Below, piece by piece: positions 26,399 through 35,374 of a DNA stretch of 64,000 nucleotides. The stretch lies in assembly GCA_964455095.1 (NCBI GenBank), contig CAYVUV010000069.1, positions 62,001-126,000 on the forward strand, in the 5' to 3' direction. Origin of the DNA: CAYVUV01 sp964455095. GTDB taxonomy: Bacteria; Desulfobacterota; Binatia; HRBIN30; CADEER01. The notes below the pieces were generated by a model, which did not search any database, was not told the DNA's origin, and saw only the letters and a list, made by a program, of their open reading frames with translations. Positions within the stretch are counted from its first letter, which is position 1. Every line of letters starts with the position of its first letter. A program made the translations under genes and the position numbers.

Positions 26399-28381
26399 GT
26401 GCACGGGGTCAAGTCGCGCGGAATGCGAATCGCACTGATTGTCCTTTTGGGGCCGATACTGTTTGCAGCGCAGGCAGACGGCGATGACGGTCTCGATCTC
26501 TGGGCGGCCGCGGAGATTGGTAGCAACTATGGGAGCCTGGTCGGGCAAGCGGCTGACTCGGCGGCGGAGCTGGGGAAGGCTTCGGCGGAGTTCACGCAAA
26601 AGATTCAGCTGGCTCGCGAGCGATACTCGAAAGCCTATCCGTCCGGCCCGGATTTCGCGGCCGCTGAAGCTGAGTTCGCGAAACTCTTGGCCGAAAAGGA
26701 TTTTCACTACCTTCTCATGAGCCTGACCTTTGGCGAGAACACACCGAGTCGCCAGCTCATGGATTTGTTGGGGACGAAGATCGACGGCGGCATCCAGCCA
26801 TCGGCGCGCATCGAGTTTTACGAATGGATGGAGGCTATCCACGAGCGTCTCCGCGGCCAGCCGCAGGTTTCAGGTCTCGGTGAGATTCCCGCGCGGGTTC
26901 TCGATGCGATCGCTGCCGCGCAAGAGCAACAGGCGGCCTACAAGCTGGCGCGCGACTGGGCCGAGTTCGAAGCCGCCGGAATCAAACTGCCGCCGCCTCA
27001 ATACACGGCACTGCTGTTGCGGCGCTTCCACAAGTACAAGACCGCCAACGAAGCGTCGGTGATCTACAGCGACTTGTTGGCCCGGGTCGGCGAGACCCGC
27101 CTTCTGTCCACCGCGACAGCGATTCGCGACGCACCGAAGGATCGCGTCGGTGACCTCGTCCGTCCCGAAGCTCTCGGAGCCACCGCCATGCGCTACAGCG
27201 GAGACGACGGCGCTGATGACGACAGTCCCGCGTCGGAGCTTCTCGTCATTCCGGGTGGCGACGCGTACCTCACCTTCCGATCGCTCCTCCTTTCAGGGAA
27301 TGCGCCGGACTACCTGACGTTGCTGATCCTCGAACGTAGCGACGAAGGTGCTTGGGATAACTGGAATTTCGCCGAGGTCGATGCGATTTACCGGAAATGG
27401 GTACTAGCGTTCGGCGAGCGCGCTGTGCTGGAAGCCGCCGAGAAGGTCCGCACTGCGACCAAGCGACTGCGAGACGGTGGTGTCTGGCAACCGAAAGCGC
27501 TGGGCAGTCAACGCCATAGTCCGTATCTCGTGTTTCAGGACACCTTGGCCGCCCAGGACCCCAACGGCTACGTAAGCGCGATCCTGGTTTTCCACAATAA
27601 CCTCGAATCGGCTGAAGCGACTCGCGCCGCGTACGCCCAATTGGTGAGCTCCTACGGCGAGAGCTCGGTGCGCGAAGCGGGCGCCGGGATGGTGGCATTG
27701 TGGCAGTCGCCCCCCGCGCAGTGGCCGACGCGCTTCGCGCGCTTGTCGCGTTACGATGTCGCAGCCGATTATGAAGTGCTGAACGCAGTATTGAGGGAGG
27801 GTCCTTCGATCCTCGGAGGCAAGGACAGTCTTGTCCTCAACGCGGAGTACGCATCGTGGAAGGACTACTCCGTCGGCACCGCAGTCGTCTTCCAAAGCTC
27901 CCATTGGGTCGTCCAGGGTCAACAGCGAATCACTGAACCGCCCTCGATCGAAACGACCATCACTCTGAAAGGGCGTGACGCCGACAAGGTCGTCCTCGAG
28001 CGTTCCGAGCGAGTAATCGGGAGCGGCGCGCAGGCGCGTACCGAGCAATTCGAGGCGCCCGCCCAGCTCACCGCTGACCGCGCCAACCCGCGTTTCCCTC
28101 AGGTGGCGGTCGCCACCGGCGGGATCATCGCGTTCGACCGAGTCGAGGGTCAGGAGACCGGCCCCGAGGTCCAATCTCTCGACGGCAAGAGCTATCAATG
28201 CCGGTGGATCGATTGGAAACCTATCCCGGAGGCCATGCGCGATTGGCGATTGTCGGACCCGTCGAAGACGTGGGTTTGCGACGGTGTCCCGGGGAGATTT
28301 GCACGCCAGTTCTCAGAGAGGGAAATGCACGGCGTAACCAGGGGGAGCGAAACGATCCTGAAGTCGATCACACTCCGGTGA
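26399..28381 (+). CDS. Large exported hypothetical protein
   Basis: Product of 660 residues. The GTG at 26399 is chosen because AGGAGG ends 8 bp upstream. The N-terminus MHGVKSRGMRIALIVLLGPI, followed by LFAAQADG, is a signal peptide. Residues 30-230 are rich in Ala/Glu/Lys and predicted helical, including a stretch GKASAEFTQKIQLARERYSK. The C-terminal third is beta-rich and includes VGTAVVFQSSHWVVQGQQRI and CRWIDWKPIPEAM, reminiscent of secreted proteins that test conversion steps of lipids or sugars. I recognise no family. It lies between the paralogue pair and a small PPOX protein. Confidence 0.72.
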   Translation: MHGVKSRGMRIALIVLLGPILFAAQADGDDGLDLWAAAEIGSNYGSLVGQAADSAAELGKASAEFTQKIQLARERYSKAYPSGPDFAAAEAEFAKLLAEKDFHYLLMSLTFGENTPSRQLMDLLGTKIDGGIQPSARIEFYEWMEAIHERLRGQPQVSGLGEIPARVLDAIAAAQEQQAAYKLARDWAEFEAAGIKLPPPQYTALLLRRFHKYKTANEASVIYSDLLARVGETRLLSTATAIRDAPKDRVGDLVRPEALGATAMRYSGDDGADDDSPASELLVIPGGDAYLTFRSLLLSGNAPDYLTLLILERSDEGAWDNWNFAEVDAIYRKWVLAFGERAVLEAAEKVRTATKRLRDGGVWQPKALGSQRHSPYLVFQDTLAAQDPNGYVSAILVFHNNLESAEATRAAYAQLVSSYGESSVREAGAGMVALWQSPPAQWPTRFARLSRYDVAADYEVLNAVLREGPSILGGKDSLVLNAEYASWKDYSVGTAVVFQSSHWVVQGQQRITEPPSIETTITLKGRDADKVVLERSERVIGSGAQARTEQFEAPAQLTADRANPRFPQVAVATGGIIAFDRVEGQETGPEVQSLDGKSYQCRWIDWKPIPEAMRDWRLSDPSKTWVCDGVPGRFARQFSEREMHGVTRGSETILKSITLR

Positions 28382-28445
28382 CAAAAGCAGTGGCGGCGAT
28401 GATCAAGGCCACCGGGCTGATGATGGGCCAGTAGGGAACGGTGCG

Positions 28446-28847
28446 ATGAGTATTCTCGTTCCGCTTGATGGACTGCGCGCCGCCCTGGCGGAGAGAGGGG
28501 CCGGTGCCTATCTGCTCACCGTCTCCGACGACGGGCGCCCGCATGCCGTGCACGTGCCGACGAGTTGGCAGGGAGACGAGTTGGCGATGGACGTCGGCAA
28601 ACGCACCGCCGCCAACGCCAGCGTGCGCCCCGCCGTATCGCTGCTCTACCCACTTCGCAGCGCCGGCGACTACAGTCTGATCGTCGACGGCCGCGCCACC
28701 GTCACGACCCTCGACGACGGCGCGCGCCTGCTACTCGCGCCCACCAAGGCGATCCTGCATCGTCCCGCCGCCGTGCCGGATCCGACGGCGGAGTGCGGGG
28801 CGGATTGCGTGCCGGTACTGGGGCGAGGGGAGCCGGAGCGGACGTAG
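28446..28847 (+). CDS. PPOX-class (pyridoxamine 5'-phosphate oxidase-like) FMN/F420-binding protein
   Basis: Small split-barrel protein of 133 residues. The pattern AYLLTVSDDGRPHAVHVPTS, followed by DVGKRTAANASVRPAVSLLY and YSLIVDGRATV, is the flavin-fold pattern of PPOX/F420-dependent proteins. Such proteins reduce or sequester small substrates with FMN or F420. Another deazaflavin-type protein is encoded at 38237, which fits an F420-using organism. The gene is 64 bp after the large exported protein on the same strand. Confidence 0.82.
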   Translation: MSILVPLDGLRAALAERGAGAYLLTVSDDGRPHAVHVPTSWQGDELAMDVGKRTAANASVRPAVSLLYPLRSAGDYSLIVDGRATVTTLDDGARLLLAPTKAILHRPAAVPDPTAECGADCVPVLGRGEPERT

Positions 28848-29190
28848 AACTTCCCCGCAGGCTGTCAGTCTCACAGCTCGATTTGGCCAAGAGCCGAGCA
28901 GCCGTCGCTAGCGTTCCCGCAATACTCGATCTGGCATAACGCCGAGCAGCCGTCGCCGCCGCTGGTGTTGCCGACCGATTCGAGCGCGATTCCCCATAGG
29001 TGCGAACGCGCCAAAGCGACCCGCGCCGACTTGACCGCGGCCGGAGCGACGCCGGCTTGTTTCGCCAGCGCGCCCCCCTGTTCCCGTGCAGGGCGACATC
29101 CCGCTCACCGATGAGGTGCCCTTCATCTTGTTCCGGTGCGCTCGCTAGACCCCTCGGCATACCGAGCAGCGGCGCCCGCCGTTGGCGGAA
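28848..29190. other. Intergenic stretch with a tandem repeat
   Basis: About 340 bp between convergent genes. Two copies of a 48-bp unit begin at 28877 and 28925, both opening CTCGAT and sharing GCCGAGCAGCCGTCGC. No intact gene or T-tailed terminator is seen. The frames look degenerate. Confidence 0.45.
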
Positions 29191-31158
29191 CTAGCCAGCG
29201 CCACCTGTACGGCCGAGCCGCCTGATCCCGACCAGCGCCGCGCCGGCGAGCGCCGCGAGCGCGACCAGCGCACCCCAGACCGAAAACAGCGGCGCCGCCG
29301 CCGGATCCGTCACCAGGACGCAGTTGCCGTCTTGCGGTGTGCAGACGTCGGCGACGCAGACGAGATCGCCGTTCATCGGCAGCGGCGCGAGCGAGATGCC
29401 CGGCTGGCCGCCGCTCTGGAAGTTGCCGTTCGCGTCGGTGCCGCCGCTGCCGAGCGGCACATCGTCGCCCTCGCAGCCGGGAGCGTCGCCATCGGTCTCG
29501 TCGATGCGGTTGGGGCCGCTCGTGCAGACGACGATGCAGCCGTCGGGGAGGTTCGGCGCACCGCGGCCCGAGGCGTCGCCATCGCCCGGCATCAGATCCC
29601 CTAGAGCCGGCGCGGGCGGCGTCGGCGTCGCGGTGGGAGTATGCGTCGAGGTCGGAGTCGGAGTCGGTGTCACCGTCGGGGTGTCGGTGGCGGTCGACGT
29701 GGGCGTCGCCGTCGGCGTGCTGGTGGGGGTGCTGGTCGGAGTGTTGGTCGGCGTTTCCGTCGGTGTGGACGTGGGCGTGAGCGTGGGGGTGTCGCTCGGC
29801 GTGCTCGTCGGTGTGCTCGTCGGCGTGTGCGTGGGCGTGCCGGTCGGCGTGTCCGTCGGCGCGGTGAGCAGCTGAGCGAAGATGCCCTGTCCCTCACCGT
29901 CCTGGCCTCCGCTGCTCTCCCAGGTGACGACGAAACTGCCCACGGCCGCGACCTTGGGGAACCCTTGGAGGTTCAACGTCCCGCTGTTGACGACGAAGTC
30001 GGTGCCGGCCGGCTGCCCCGCCGAGTTGAAACGTCGCGCCAGAACATCCTGCGGAGCCACGGACGACTGCCAGGCGACGAGGAACTCCCCGTTGGAGTCG
30101 ACCGCCACGTCGGCAAGATTCTGAGAATCCTCGGTGAATGCGTTGACGGCGAACTCCGTGCCGACTCGCAGGCCCGAGCTGGCGAACCGTTGTGCGAAAA
30201 TGCCGGTAAAATGGCCGTCGGCGTTGCCATCGCGGTCCCAGACGGTGACGAAGTCGCCGTTCGCCCCGACGCCAACAGACGGGTCATCCTGGTTGCCGAC
30301 GGTGAACGTGTTCAGCTGAAACTCGGTGCCGATACGCAATCCGCCGGAGTCGAAGCGCTGTCCGAAGACGCCGAAACCGGCGCCGTCCTGAAAGACGCCG
30401 CTCAACCCGCCGCTCTCCCACACGACTACGAAGCGGCCGCTCGAATCCGTCCCCATCCTCGTCCGGTTCTGGCTGCCCAGCGTGAAGGTGTTGACCTGGA
30501 ATTCGCTGCCGATCCTGCCGCCCGAGCTGTTGAAGAGTTGGCCGAAAACCCCGGAGCTTTGCCCATCGCGTCCGTCGCCTGGTCCCAGGTTGCTCCACAC
30601 CACCAGGAAGCCGCCCGCCGGCTGGACGGCTACCGCTGGGAATGTCTCGTCATAGATCGTAAACGTGCTCACCTGGAACTCGGTTCCCGCGCGCTGACCG
30701 TCGCTCGCGTAGCGCTGGCCGAAGATCCCACTCGGCCCCGCGTCCTGCGCTTGATCCCCCCACACCGCGACGAACGTCTTTGCCGTTGCCGCCATGCCGA
30801 CGCCCGGTCTCTCCTGATCGCTGAACGTGTAGGTGTTGGCCTGAAACTCCGTACCGAGACGCTGCCCCGCACTCGAGAAGCGCTGCCCCAAAACCTCGGT
30901 GGCGCTGCCCCCCTGGAGTGCGCCCTCCCAGACGACCACGAAGTCGCCGTCGCTTGCCGAGGCGACCTCGCTGTTGTGCTGGTCGGAGCGTGTATACGAA
31001 TTGACCAGGAACTCCTCGCCGATCTGTACCAGCTGAGCCCCAACGGGCAAGGGCCGCATGCCGATGAGCAAGGCGCCCAGCAGCGTTGCGATGCCGCAGT
31101 ACACCACCACACCGCACGGGGTCGCGAGCCGCGCTACTCCCAATCCATGTCGTCCCAC
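29191..31158 (-). CDS. Secreted repeat protein with Thr-Pro stalk and C-terminal sorting signal
   Basis: Product of 655 residues. The start codon GTG at 31158 has GGGGAGG upstream. A long N-terminus carries a hydrophobic span (VVVYCGIATLLGALLIGMRP). Residues 45-420 contain about seven repeats of roughly 55-60 residues of the type FxVNTFT....Q..P.V......F.VVW....Q.GSG.FGQRF...G...GTEF, likely beta-propeller-like blades. Next comes a stalk of TPT/STPT/DTPT repeats (about residues 430-510), then a small cysteine-containing domain, then PLFSVWGALVALAALAGAAL and a basic tail. That end resembles IPTL/exosortase-type sorting signals. Predicted to be displayed at the cell surface. Confidence 0.85.
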   Translation of the reverse strand: MGRHGLGVARLATPCGVVVYCGIATLLGALLIGMRPLPVGAQLVQIGEEFLVNSYTRSDQHNSEVASASDGDFVVVWEGALQGGSATEVLGQRFSSAGQRLGTEFQANTYTFSDQERPGVGMAATAKTFVAVWGDQAQDAGPSGIFGQRYASDGQRAGTEFQVSTFTIYDETFPAVAVQPAGGFLVVWSNLGPGDGRDGQSSGVFGQLFNSSGGRIGSEFQVNTFTLGSQNRTRMGTDSSGRFVVVWESGGLSGVFQDGAGFGVFGQRFDSGGLRIGTEFQLNTFTVGNQDDPSVGVGANGDFVTVWDRDGNADGHFTGIFAQRFASSGLRVGTEFAVNAFTEDSQNLADVAVDSNGEFLVAWQSSVAPQDVLARRFNSAGQPAGTDFVVNSGTLNLQGFPKVAAVGSFVVTWESSGGQDGEGQGIFAQLLTAPTDTPTGTPTHTPTSTPTSTPSDTPTLTPTSTPTETPTNTPTSTPTSTPTATPTSTATDTPTVTPTPTPTSTHTPTATPTPPAPALGDLMPGDGDASGRGAPNLPDGCIVVCTSGPNRIDETDGDAPGCEGDDVPLGSGGTDANGNFQSGGQPGISLAPLPMNGDLVCVADVCTPQDGNCVLVTDPAAAPLFSVWGALVALAALAGAALVGIRRLGRTGGAG

Positions 31159-31308
31159 GGCACGTCCTCCCCACTCGTCCGTCGCTGGCTACATGAAATT
31201 GAGAGCCCGATCAAACACAACGGCGCACGCCGTGTTGAGCCTGGGCTGATTTGCTCAGATTGCGGCGGGCGTTGATCTCCGTTGATATCCGCCGCTAAGA
31301 GACACGCC

Positions 31309-32112
31309 ATGGACTACACCACGATCAAGACCGAGCGCCGCGACCACACGCTGTGGCTGACGCTCGACCGACCCGAGTCGCTGAATTCCCTCAACACCGT
31401 GATGGTGACCGAGCTGCGCCACTTCCTCGCCGGCCTGGGCGAGGATCGCGAGACGCGGCTGGTGGTGCTGCGCGGCAACGGACGCGCGTTCTGCGCCGGG
31501 CTCGACCTCAAGGAGGATCAGGGCGGCGATGGCGGGGTGGGCGGTTCGGTGCAGGCCGGCCTGCGGGCGCAACGGCGTATCAGCGAGCTGGTCATCCTGA
31601 TGCGGCGCGCCCCACAGCCGATCATCGCCTGCGTGCAGGGCGCGGCGTGCGGCGGCGGCCTCGCCCTCGCGCTCGGTGCCGATGTCCGCATCGCCGGCCA
31701 GTCGGCGCGCATGAACGCCGCCTTCATTCGCATCGGCCTGTCGGCGTGTGACGTCGGCGTCAGCTACTTCCTGCCTCGCATGGTCGGCGCTTCCGTCGCG
31801 GCCGAGCTGCTGCTGACCGGCAACTTCATCGACGCCGCCCGCGCCGAGCGGCTCGGCCTGGTGTCGCGCGTCGTGCCCGACGCCGAGCTGGCCGCGGCGG
31901 CCGAAACCCTCGCCGGCGAGATGCTGCGCAACTCCCCGCTCGGGCTCCGGCTCACCAAGGAGTGCCTCAACGCCGCGCTCGACGCCGGCAGCCTCGAGCA
32001 GGTGATCGCGATGGAGGACCGCAACCAGATTCTTTGCTCGCGCACCAACGACTTCCGCGAGGGCATCATGGCCTTCCTGCAAAAGCGCGCGCCGAGCTTC
32101 ACCGAGAGCTGA
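31309..32112 (+). CDS. Enoyl-CoA hydratase/isomerase family protein
   Basis: Crotonase-fold enzyme of 267 residues. The oxyanion-hole motifs are visible as RAFCAGLDLKE and CVQGAACGGGLALALGADVR, with the second glutamate region replaced by GLSACDVGVSYFLPR, so the catalytic acid set may differ from classical hydratases. Likely acts on an acyl-CoA thioester in fatty acid or aromatic degradation. The chosen start is the ATG at 31309. It is divergent from the stalked surface protein and upstream of the KaiCB genes, with which no functional link is evident. Confidence 0.9.
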   Translation: MDYTTIKTERRDHTLWLTLDRPESLNSLNTVMVTELRHFLAGLGEDRETRLVVLRGNGRAFCAGLDLKEDQGGDGGVGGSVQAGLRAQRRISELVILMRRAPQPIIACVQGAACGGGLALALGADVRIAGQSARMNAAFIRIGLSACDVGVSYFLPRMVGASVAAELLLTGNFIDAARAERLGLVSRVVPDAELAAAAETLAGEMLRNSPLGLRLTKECLNAALDAGSLEQVIAMEDRNQILCSRTNDFREGIMAFLQKRAPSFTES

Positions 32113-32314
32113 GACGGTCTGGGTCATCTGCGGATTCATTCCTTCGGGTTCGAAGCGCTGCGTAGTCCTACGCGCGTACTCATCCGGGCTATCCCGCTGC
32201 GCGCGCGCCGGGCATCCTATGCACTCGGATGTGGAGGGGTCGTCGGCGCGGTTCGCGCTGCGACCGCGCGTGCGCCCACCCGGCGCACGCGATCCGCTCG
32301 AAGGAGGTGGTCCG

Positions 32315-34048
32315 ATGAAGACCCAAACGCAGCACGCGCCGTTGACGAAGATGCTGACCGGCATCCAGGGATTCGACGAAATCACCGAGGGCGGGCTGCC
32401 GCGCGGACGGACGACGCTGGTGATGGGGGGACCGGGCTGCGGCAAGACCGTGTTCGCGCTGCAGGCGCTGGTCAACGGCGCGCGGTCGGGCAAGGAGGGC
32501 AGCGTGTTCGTCGCGTTTGAGGAGAACGCGCGCCAGATCGTCGCCAACGCCTCGACCTTCGGATGGAACCTGCCCGCGCTGGTGAAGAAGAAGCTGTTCT
32601 TCCTCGACGCGCAGCTCACGCCCGAGGTAGTGAAGGCCGGCGAGTTCGACCTGATCGGGCTGCTCAATCTCCTCGAGGCCAAGGCCGGGGAAATCCACGC
32701 CACGCGCATCGTCTTCGACGGCATCGACGTCATGTTGAGCCTGCTCGACAATCCGGCCGCCGAGCGGCGCGAGATCTATCGCATCCGCGACTGGCTGCTG
32801 CGCACCGGGCTGACCGGCATCATCACGCAGAAGGTGGGCGGCAACGAGGCGGAGCAGCGCTACGGGTTCCTGCAGTTCATGGTCGACTGCGTCGTCGTGT
32901 TGCGGCATCAGGTGGTCAACGGCTCGGCCTTCCGCAATCTGCGCGTCGTGAAGTATCGCGGCTCGGGCTTCTCGGGCGACGAGTTCCCGATCTCGCTCAC
33001 GACGGACGGCATGCAGCTGACGCATCGCGGGCCGACCGAGCTCAAGTACGCCGTCACCGACGAGCGCATCTCGTCGGGCTTGCCGCGCCTCGACCACATG
33101 CTGCACGGCGGCTACCATCGCGGCAGCAACGTCCTCATCTCGGGCGCGCCCGGCACTGCCAAGTCGACTCTGTCCGGGCTGTTCGCCGCGGCCGCGTGCG
33201 TGCGCGGCGAGCGCACCCTGTACGTGAGCTTCGACGAGGGCGCCGATCAGATCATCCGCAACCTGCGTTCGGTGGGCATCCGGCTCGCGCCGCACGTAAA
33301 GTCGGGTCTGCTCAAGATGTATTCGACGCGCACGCGCGGGCCCAACGTCGAGGACCAGTTCGACGCGCTGCGCACGAAGGTGCGCGAGCACAATCCGCGC
33401 TGCCTGGTGGTCGATCCGCTCTCGGCGCTGTCGACCAAGCTCGCCCACCTCGCCTCGGCCGATGCGGCGCAGCAGTTCCTGGACTTCCTCAAGGCCGAGG
33501 GCATCACGGTGGTCAATACGTCGCTGATGGACGGGCTCAGCACCGACGAGGCGACGGCCACCGGCATCTCGACCATCGCCGACACCTGGATCCACGTCTC
33601 CTACGTCGTGCAAGACGGCGAGCGGAATCGCGCCCTGACGATCGTCAAATCACGCGGCACCGGACACTCCAACCAGGTACGCGAGCTGACGCTCTCCGAC
33701 GACGGCGTCACGCTCACCGACGTCTTCGTCGCGCAGGGCAAGGTGCTGATGGGCGTGGCGCGCTGGGAGTGGGAGCAGGAGGAGCACGCGGGGCGCGGGC
33801 GTACGCAGCTCGCGGCGGAGCACAAGCGCCTGCAGTTGCAGCTCGGGCAGGCCGAAGCCGCCGCGCGGCTGCAGGTCATCCAGACCGAGATGGAGGCGCG
33901 CAGCGCCGAGATCGCGGTGCTGGCGGACGCCACCGGATCGGCGTCCACGCTGCTGAAGGCCGATCGCGCGATGCTGCGCAAGTTGCGCCACGCCGATGAC
34001 GATGTCCGGGTCCCCAAACGCGCGGCCGCGAAGCAGGTCGTCGCGTAG
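32315..34048 (+). CDS. kaiC: KaiC-like circadian clock ATPase
   Basis: Double RecA-type ATPase of 577 residues. CI: Walker A GGPGCGKT (38-45) and the catalytic pair in AFEENARQ. CII: Walker A GAPGTAKST (277-285) and FDEGADQ. The dual phosphorylation site of KaiC is kept: GISTIADTW with Ser419/Thr420. The start follows a perfect AAGGAGG. Relative to cyanobacterial KaiC it has a longer, charged, coiled-coil-like C-terminal tail (about residues 490-577). In cyanobacteria KaiC is the core oscillator ATPase/autokinase; here it may serve as an hourglass or signalling ATPase. kaiB follows 24 bp later; kaiA is absent. Confidence 0.93.
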   Translation: MKTQTQHAPLTKMLTGIQGFDEITEGGLPRGRTTLVMGGPGCGKTVFALQALVNGARSGKEGSVFVAFEENARQIVANASTFGWNLPALVKKKLFFLDAQLTPEVVKAGEFDLIGLLNLLEAKAGEIHATRIVFDGIDVMLSLLDNPAAERREIYRIRDWLLRTGLTGIITQKVGGNEAEQRYGFLQFMVDCVVVLRHQVVNGSAFRNLRVVKYRGSGFSGDEFPISLTTDGMQLTHRGPTELKYAVTDERISSGLPRLDHMLHGGYHRGSNVLISGAPGTAKSTLSGLFAAAACVRGERTLYVSFDEGADQIIRNLRSVGIRLAPHVKSGLLKMYSTRTRGPNVEDQFDALRTKVREHNPRCLVVDPLSALSTKLAHLASADAAQQFLDFLKAEGITVVNTSLMDGLSTDEATATGISTIADTWIHVSYVVQDGERNRALTIVKSRGTGHSNQVRELTLSDDGVTLTDVFVAQGKVLMGVARWEWEQEEHAGRGRTQLAAEHKRLQLQLGQAEAAARLQVIQTEMEARSAEIAVLADATGSASTLLKADRAMLRKLRHADDDVRVPKRAAAKQVVA

Positions 34049-34072
34049 CGCGGATGTCCGGAGTCGCCCAGT

Positions 34073-34363
34073 ATGGCCGCCCGCATCGCCCCCGCGTCCG
34101 CCACCCTGCAGTTGCGGCTCTACGTCGCGGGCAAGACGCCGAACTCGCTGCGCGCGATCGCCAATGCGAAGGCGATCTGCGCGGCGCATTTCGCCACGCA
34201 CGAGATCGAGATCGTCGACCTGGACTGGAGCCCGCAGCGCGGCCTGGCCGACGGCATTCTGGTCACCCCGACGCTCCTCAAGCTGCAGCCGTTGCCGAAG
34301 CAGCGGGTGATCGGCGACCTGAGCGACACGTACCAGGTGCTGCGCACGCTGTCGGACACGTGA
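34073..34363 (+). CDS. kaiB: KaiB-like protein
   Basis: Thioredoxin-like small protein of 96 residues with the KaiB pattern LQLRLYVAGKTPNSLRAIAN and a C-terminal half GILVTPTLLKLQPLPKQRVI. KaiB binds the KaiC CI ring after a fold switch and controls its phosphorylation state. It lies 24 bp after kaiC and is almost certainly co-transcribed. The pair without kaiA is the common non-cyanobacterial arrangement. Convergent with an SDR gene. Confidence 0.95.
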   Translation: MAARIAPASATLQLRLYVAGKTPNSLRAIANAKAICAAHFATHEIEIVDLDWSPQRGLADGILVTPTLLKLQPLPKQRVIGDLSDTYQVLRTLSDT

Positions 34364-34403
34364 CCGCCCCGCCACAACGCGGCGGAGCACGGTGCGCGCG
34401 GGC

Positions 34404-35213
34404 TCAGCAGAAGTCCGAGCCGCCGTCGACGTTGATGTTGGCGCCGGTCATGTACGAATTCAGGCGCGAGCCGACGAAGGCGATCACCGGGCCGATCTCG
34501 GCCGGGTCGCCGGCGCGCGGCAAGTGCGCCGGGTGGTCGAAGTCCTCGGCGATCCAACGCATGCAGTCGTAGAGATTGTCGGGATCCAGGCCCCGCTCCG
34601 GCGGCAGGCGGCGCATGGCCGCCTTGAAGCGCGCCGACGCGAACGATCCCGGCGATACGGTGTTGACCAGGATCTCCTCCTTGGCGAGGGCGAGGGACAT
34701 GTTCTTGCTGATACTGGTCATGGCGGCCTTGGCGGCAGTGTACGCCGCCAGGCGTTCGCTCTGGCGCTTGGTCGAGTGCGCCGAGACGTTGACGACGCGG
34801 GCCCACTGCGCGCGCCGCAGAAGCGGCAGCGCCGCCCGCGTGCAGCGCACCGCCGAGAGCGCGCCGACCTCGTAGGCGTCGCGCCACTCGGCGTCGCCGA
34901 TGGCGTCGAAGGTCGCCATGCCGGCGCCGGGGCCGGCGGCGTTCACCAGCGAGTTGAGCTCGCCCCAACGGCGATCGATGGCGGCGAAGGCGGCGTCGAT
35001 CGTCGGCGGCTGCGACAGGTCGACCGGGTGTCCCCAGGCGTCCGGGCTGCCGAGTTGCCGCAGCGCCTCCACCGCCGCGTCGATGCCGCCCTGGTCGCGC
35101 GCGAGCACGACCACGCGCGCGCCCTCGCGCGCAAAGCACTCCGCCGCGGCGCGCCCCATGCCCTTGCTGCCGCCCTGTACGCAGACGGCCGCCCCTGCGA
35201 GACCGAGATCCAT
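34404..35213 (-). CDS. SDR-family oxidoreductase
   Basis: Short-chain dehydrogenase/reductase of 269 residues. Nucleotide site GGSKGMGRA (near residue 14), NAAGPGAG in place of the usual NNAG, and the active site Ser plus YTAAKAA (Tyr-x3-Lys). NVDGGSDFC at the C-terminus is the standard end of the fold. Oxidises or reduces an alcohol/carbonyl using NAD(P). Substrate unknown. The start MDLGLAGAAVCVQGG at 35213 is preferred over an upstream in-frame start because the fold begins there. Convergent with kaiB. Confidence 0.9.
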   Translation of the reverse strand: MDLGLAGAAVCVQGGSKGMGRAAAECFAREGARVVVLARDQGGIDAAVEALRQLGSPDAWGHPVDLSQPPTIDAAFAAIDRRWGELNSLVNAAGPGAGMATFDAIGDAEWRDAYEVGALSAVRCTRAALPLLRRAQWARVVNVSAHSTKRQSERLAAYTAAKAAMTSISKNMSLALAKEEILVNTVSPGSFASARFKAAMRRLPPERGLDPDNLYDCMRWIAEDFDHPAHLPRAGDPAEIGPVIAFVGSRLNSYMTGANINVDGGSDFC

Positions 35214-35374
35214 GTCCCCCTCCGGTTTCCGAGTCCTGTTTGAACCACGCGACAGGGGGAGCGGGCAATCGCCGAGCTCAGCGCACGACAACGGGCACCG
35301 GCTATCGCCCCGGAAGCCTGTCAGTTTGATCTTCCGGAGCGGTCAGTCATGCTCGGCGAAGCGGGGGATCACCA

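Noticed and set aside
29600..29870. Short tandem repeats that might be a CRISPR or minisatellite
   Set aside because: They encode a Thr-Pro stalk in frame and vary at codon level. Units are a few codons, without spacers, so this is a coding repeat.
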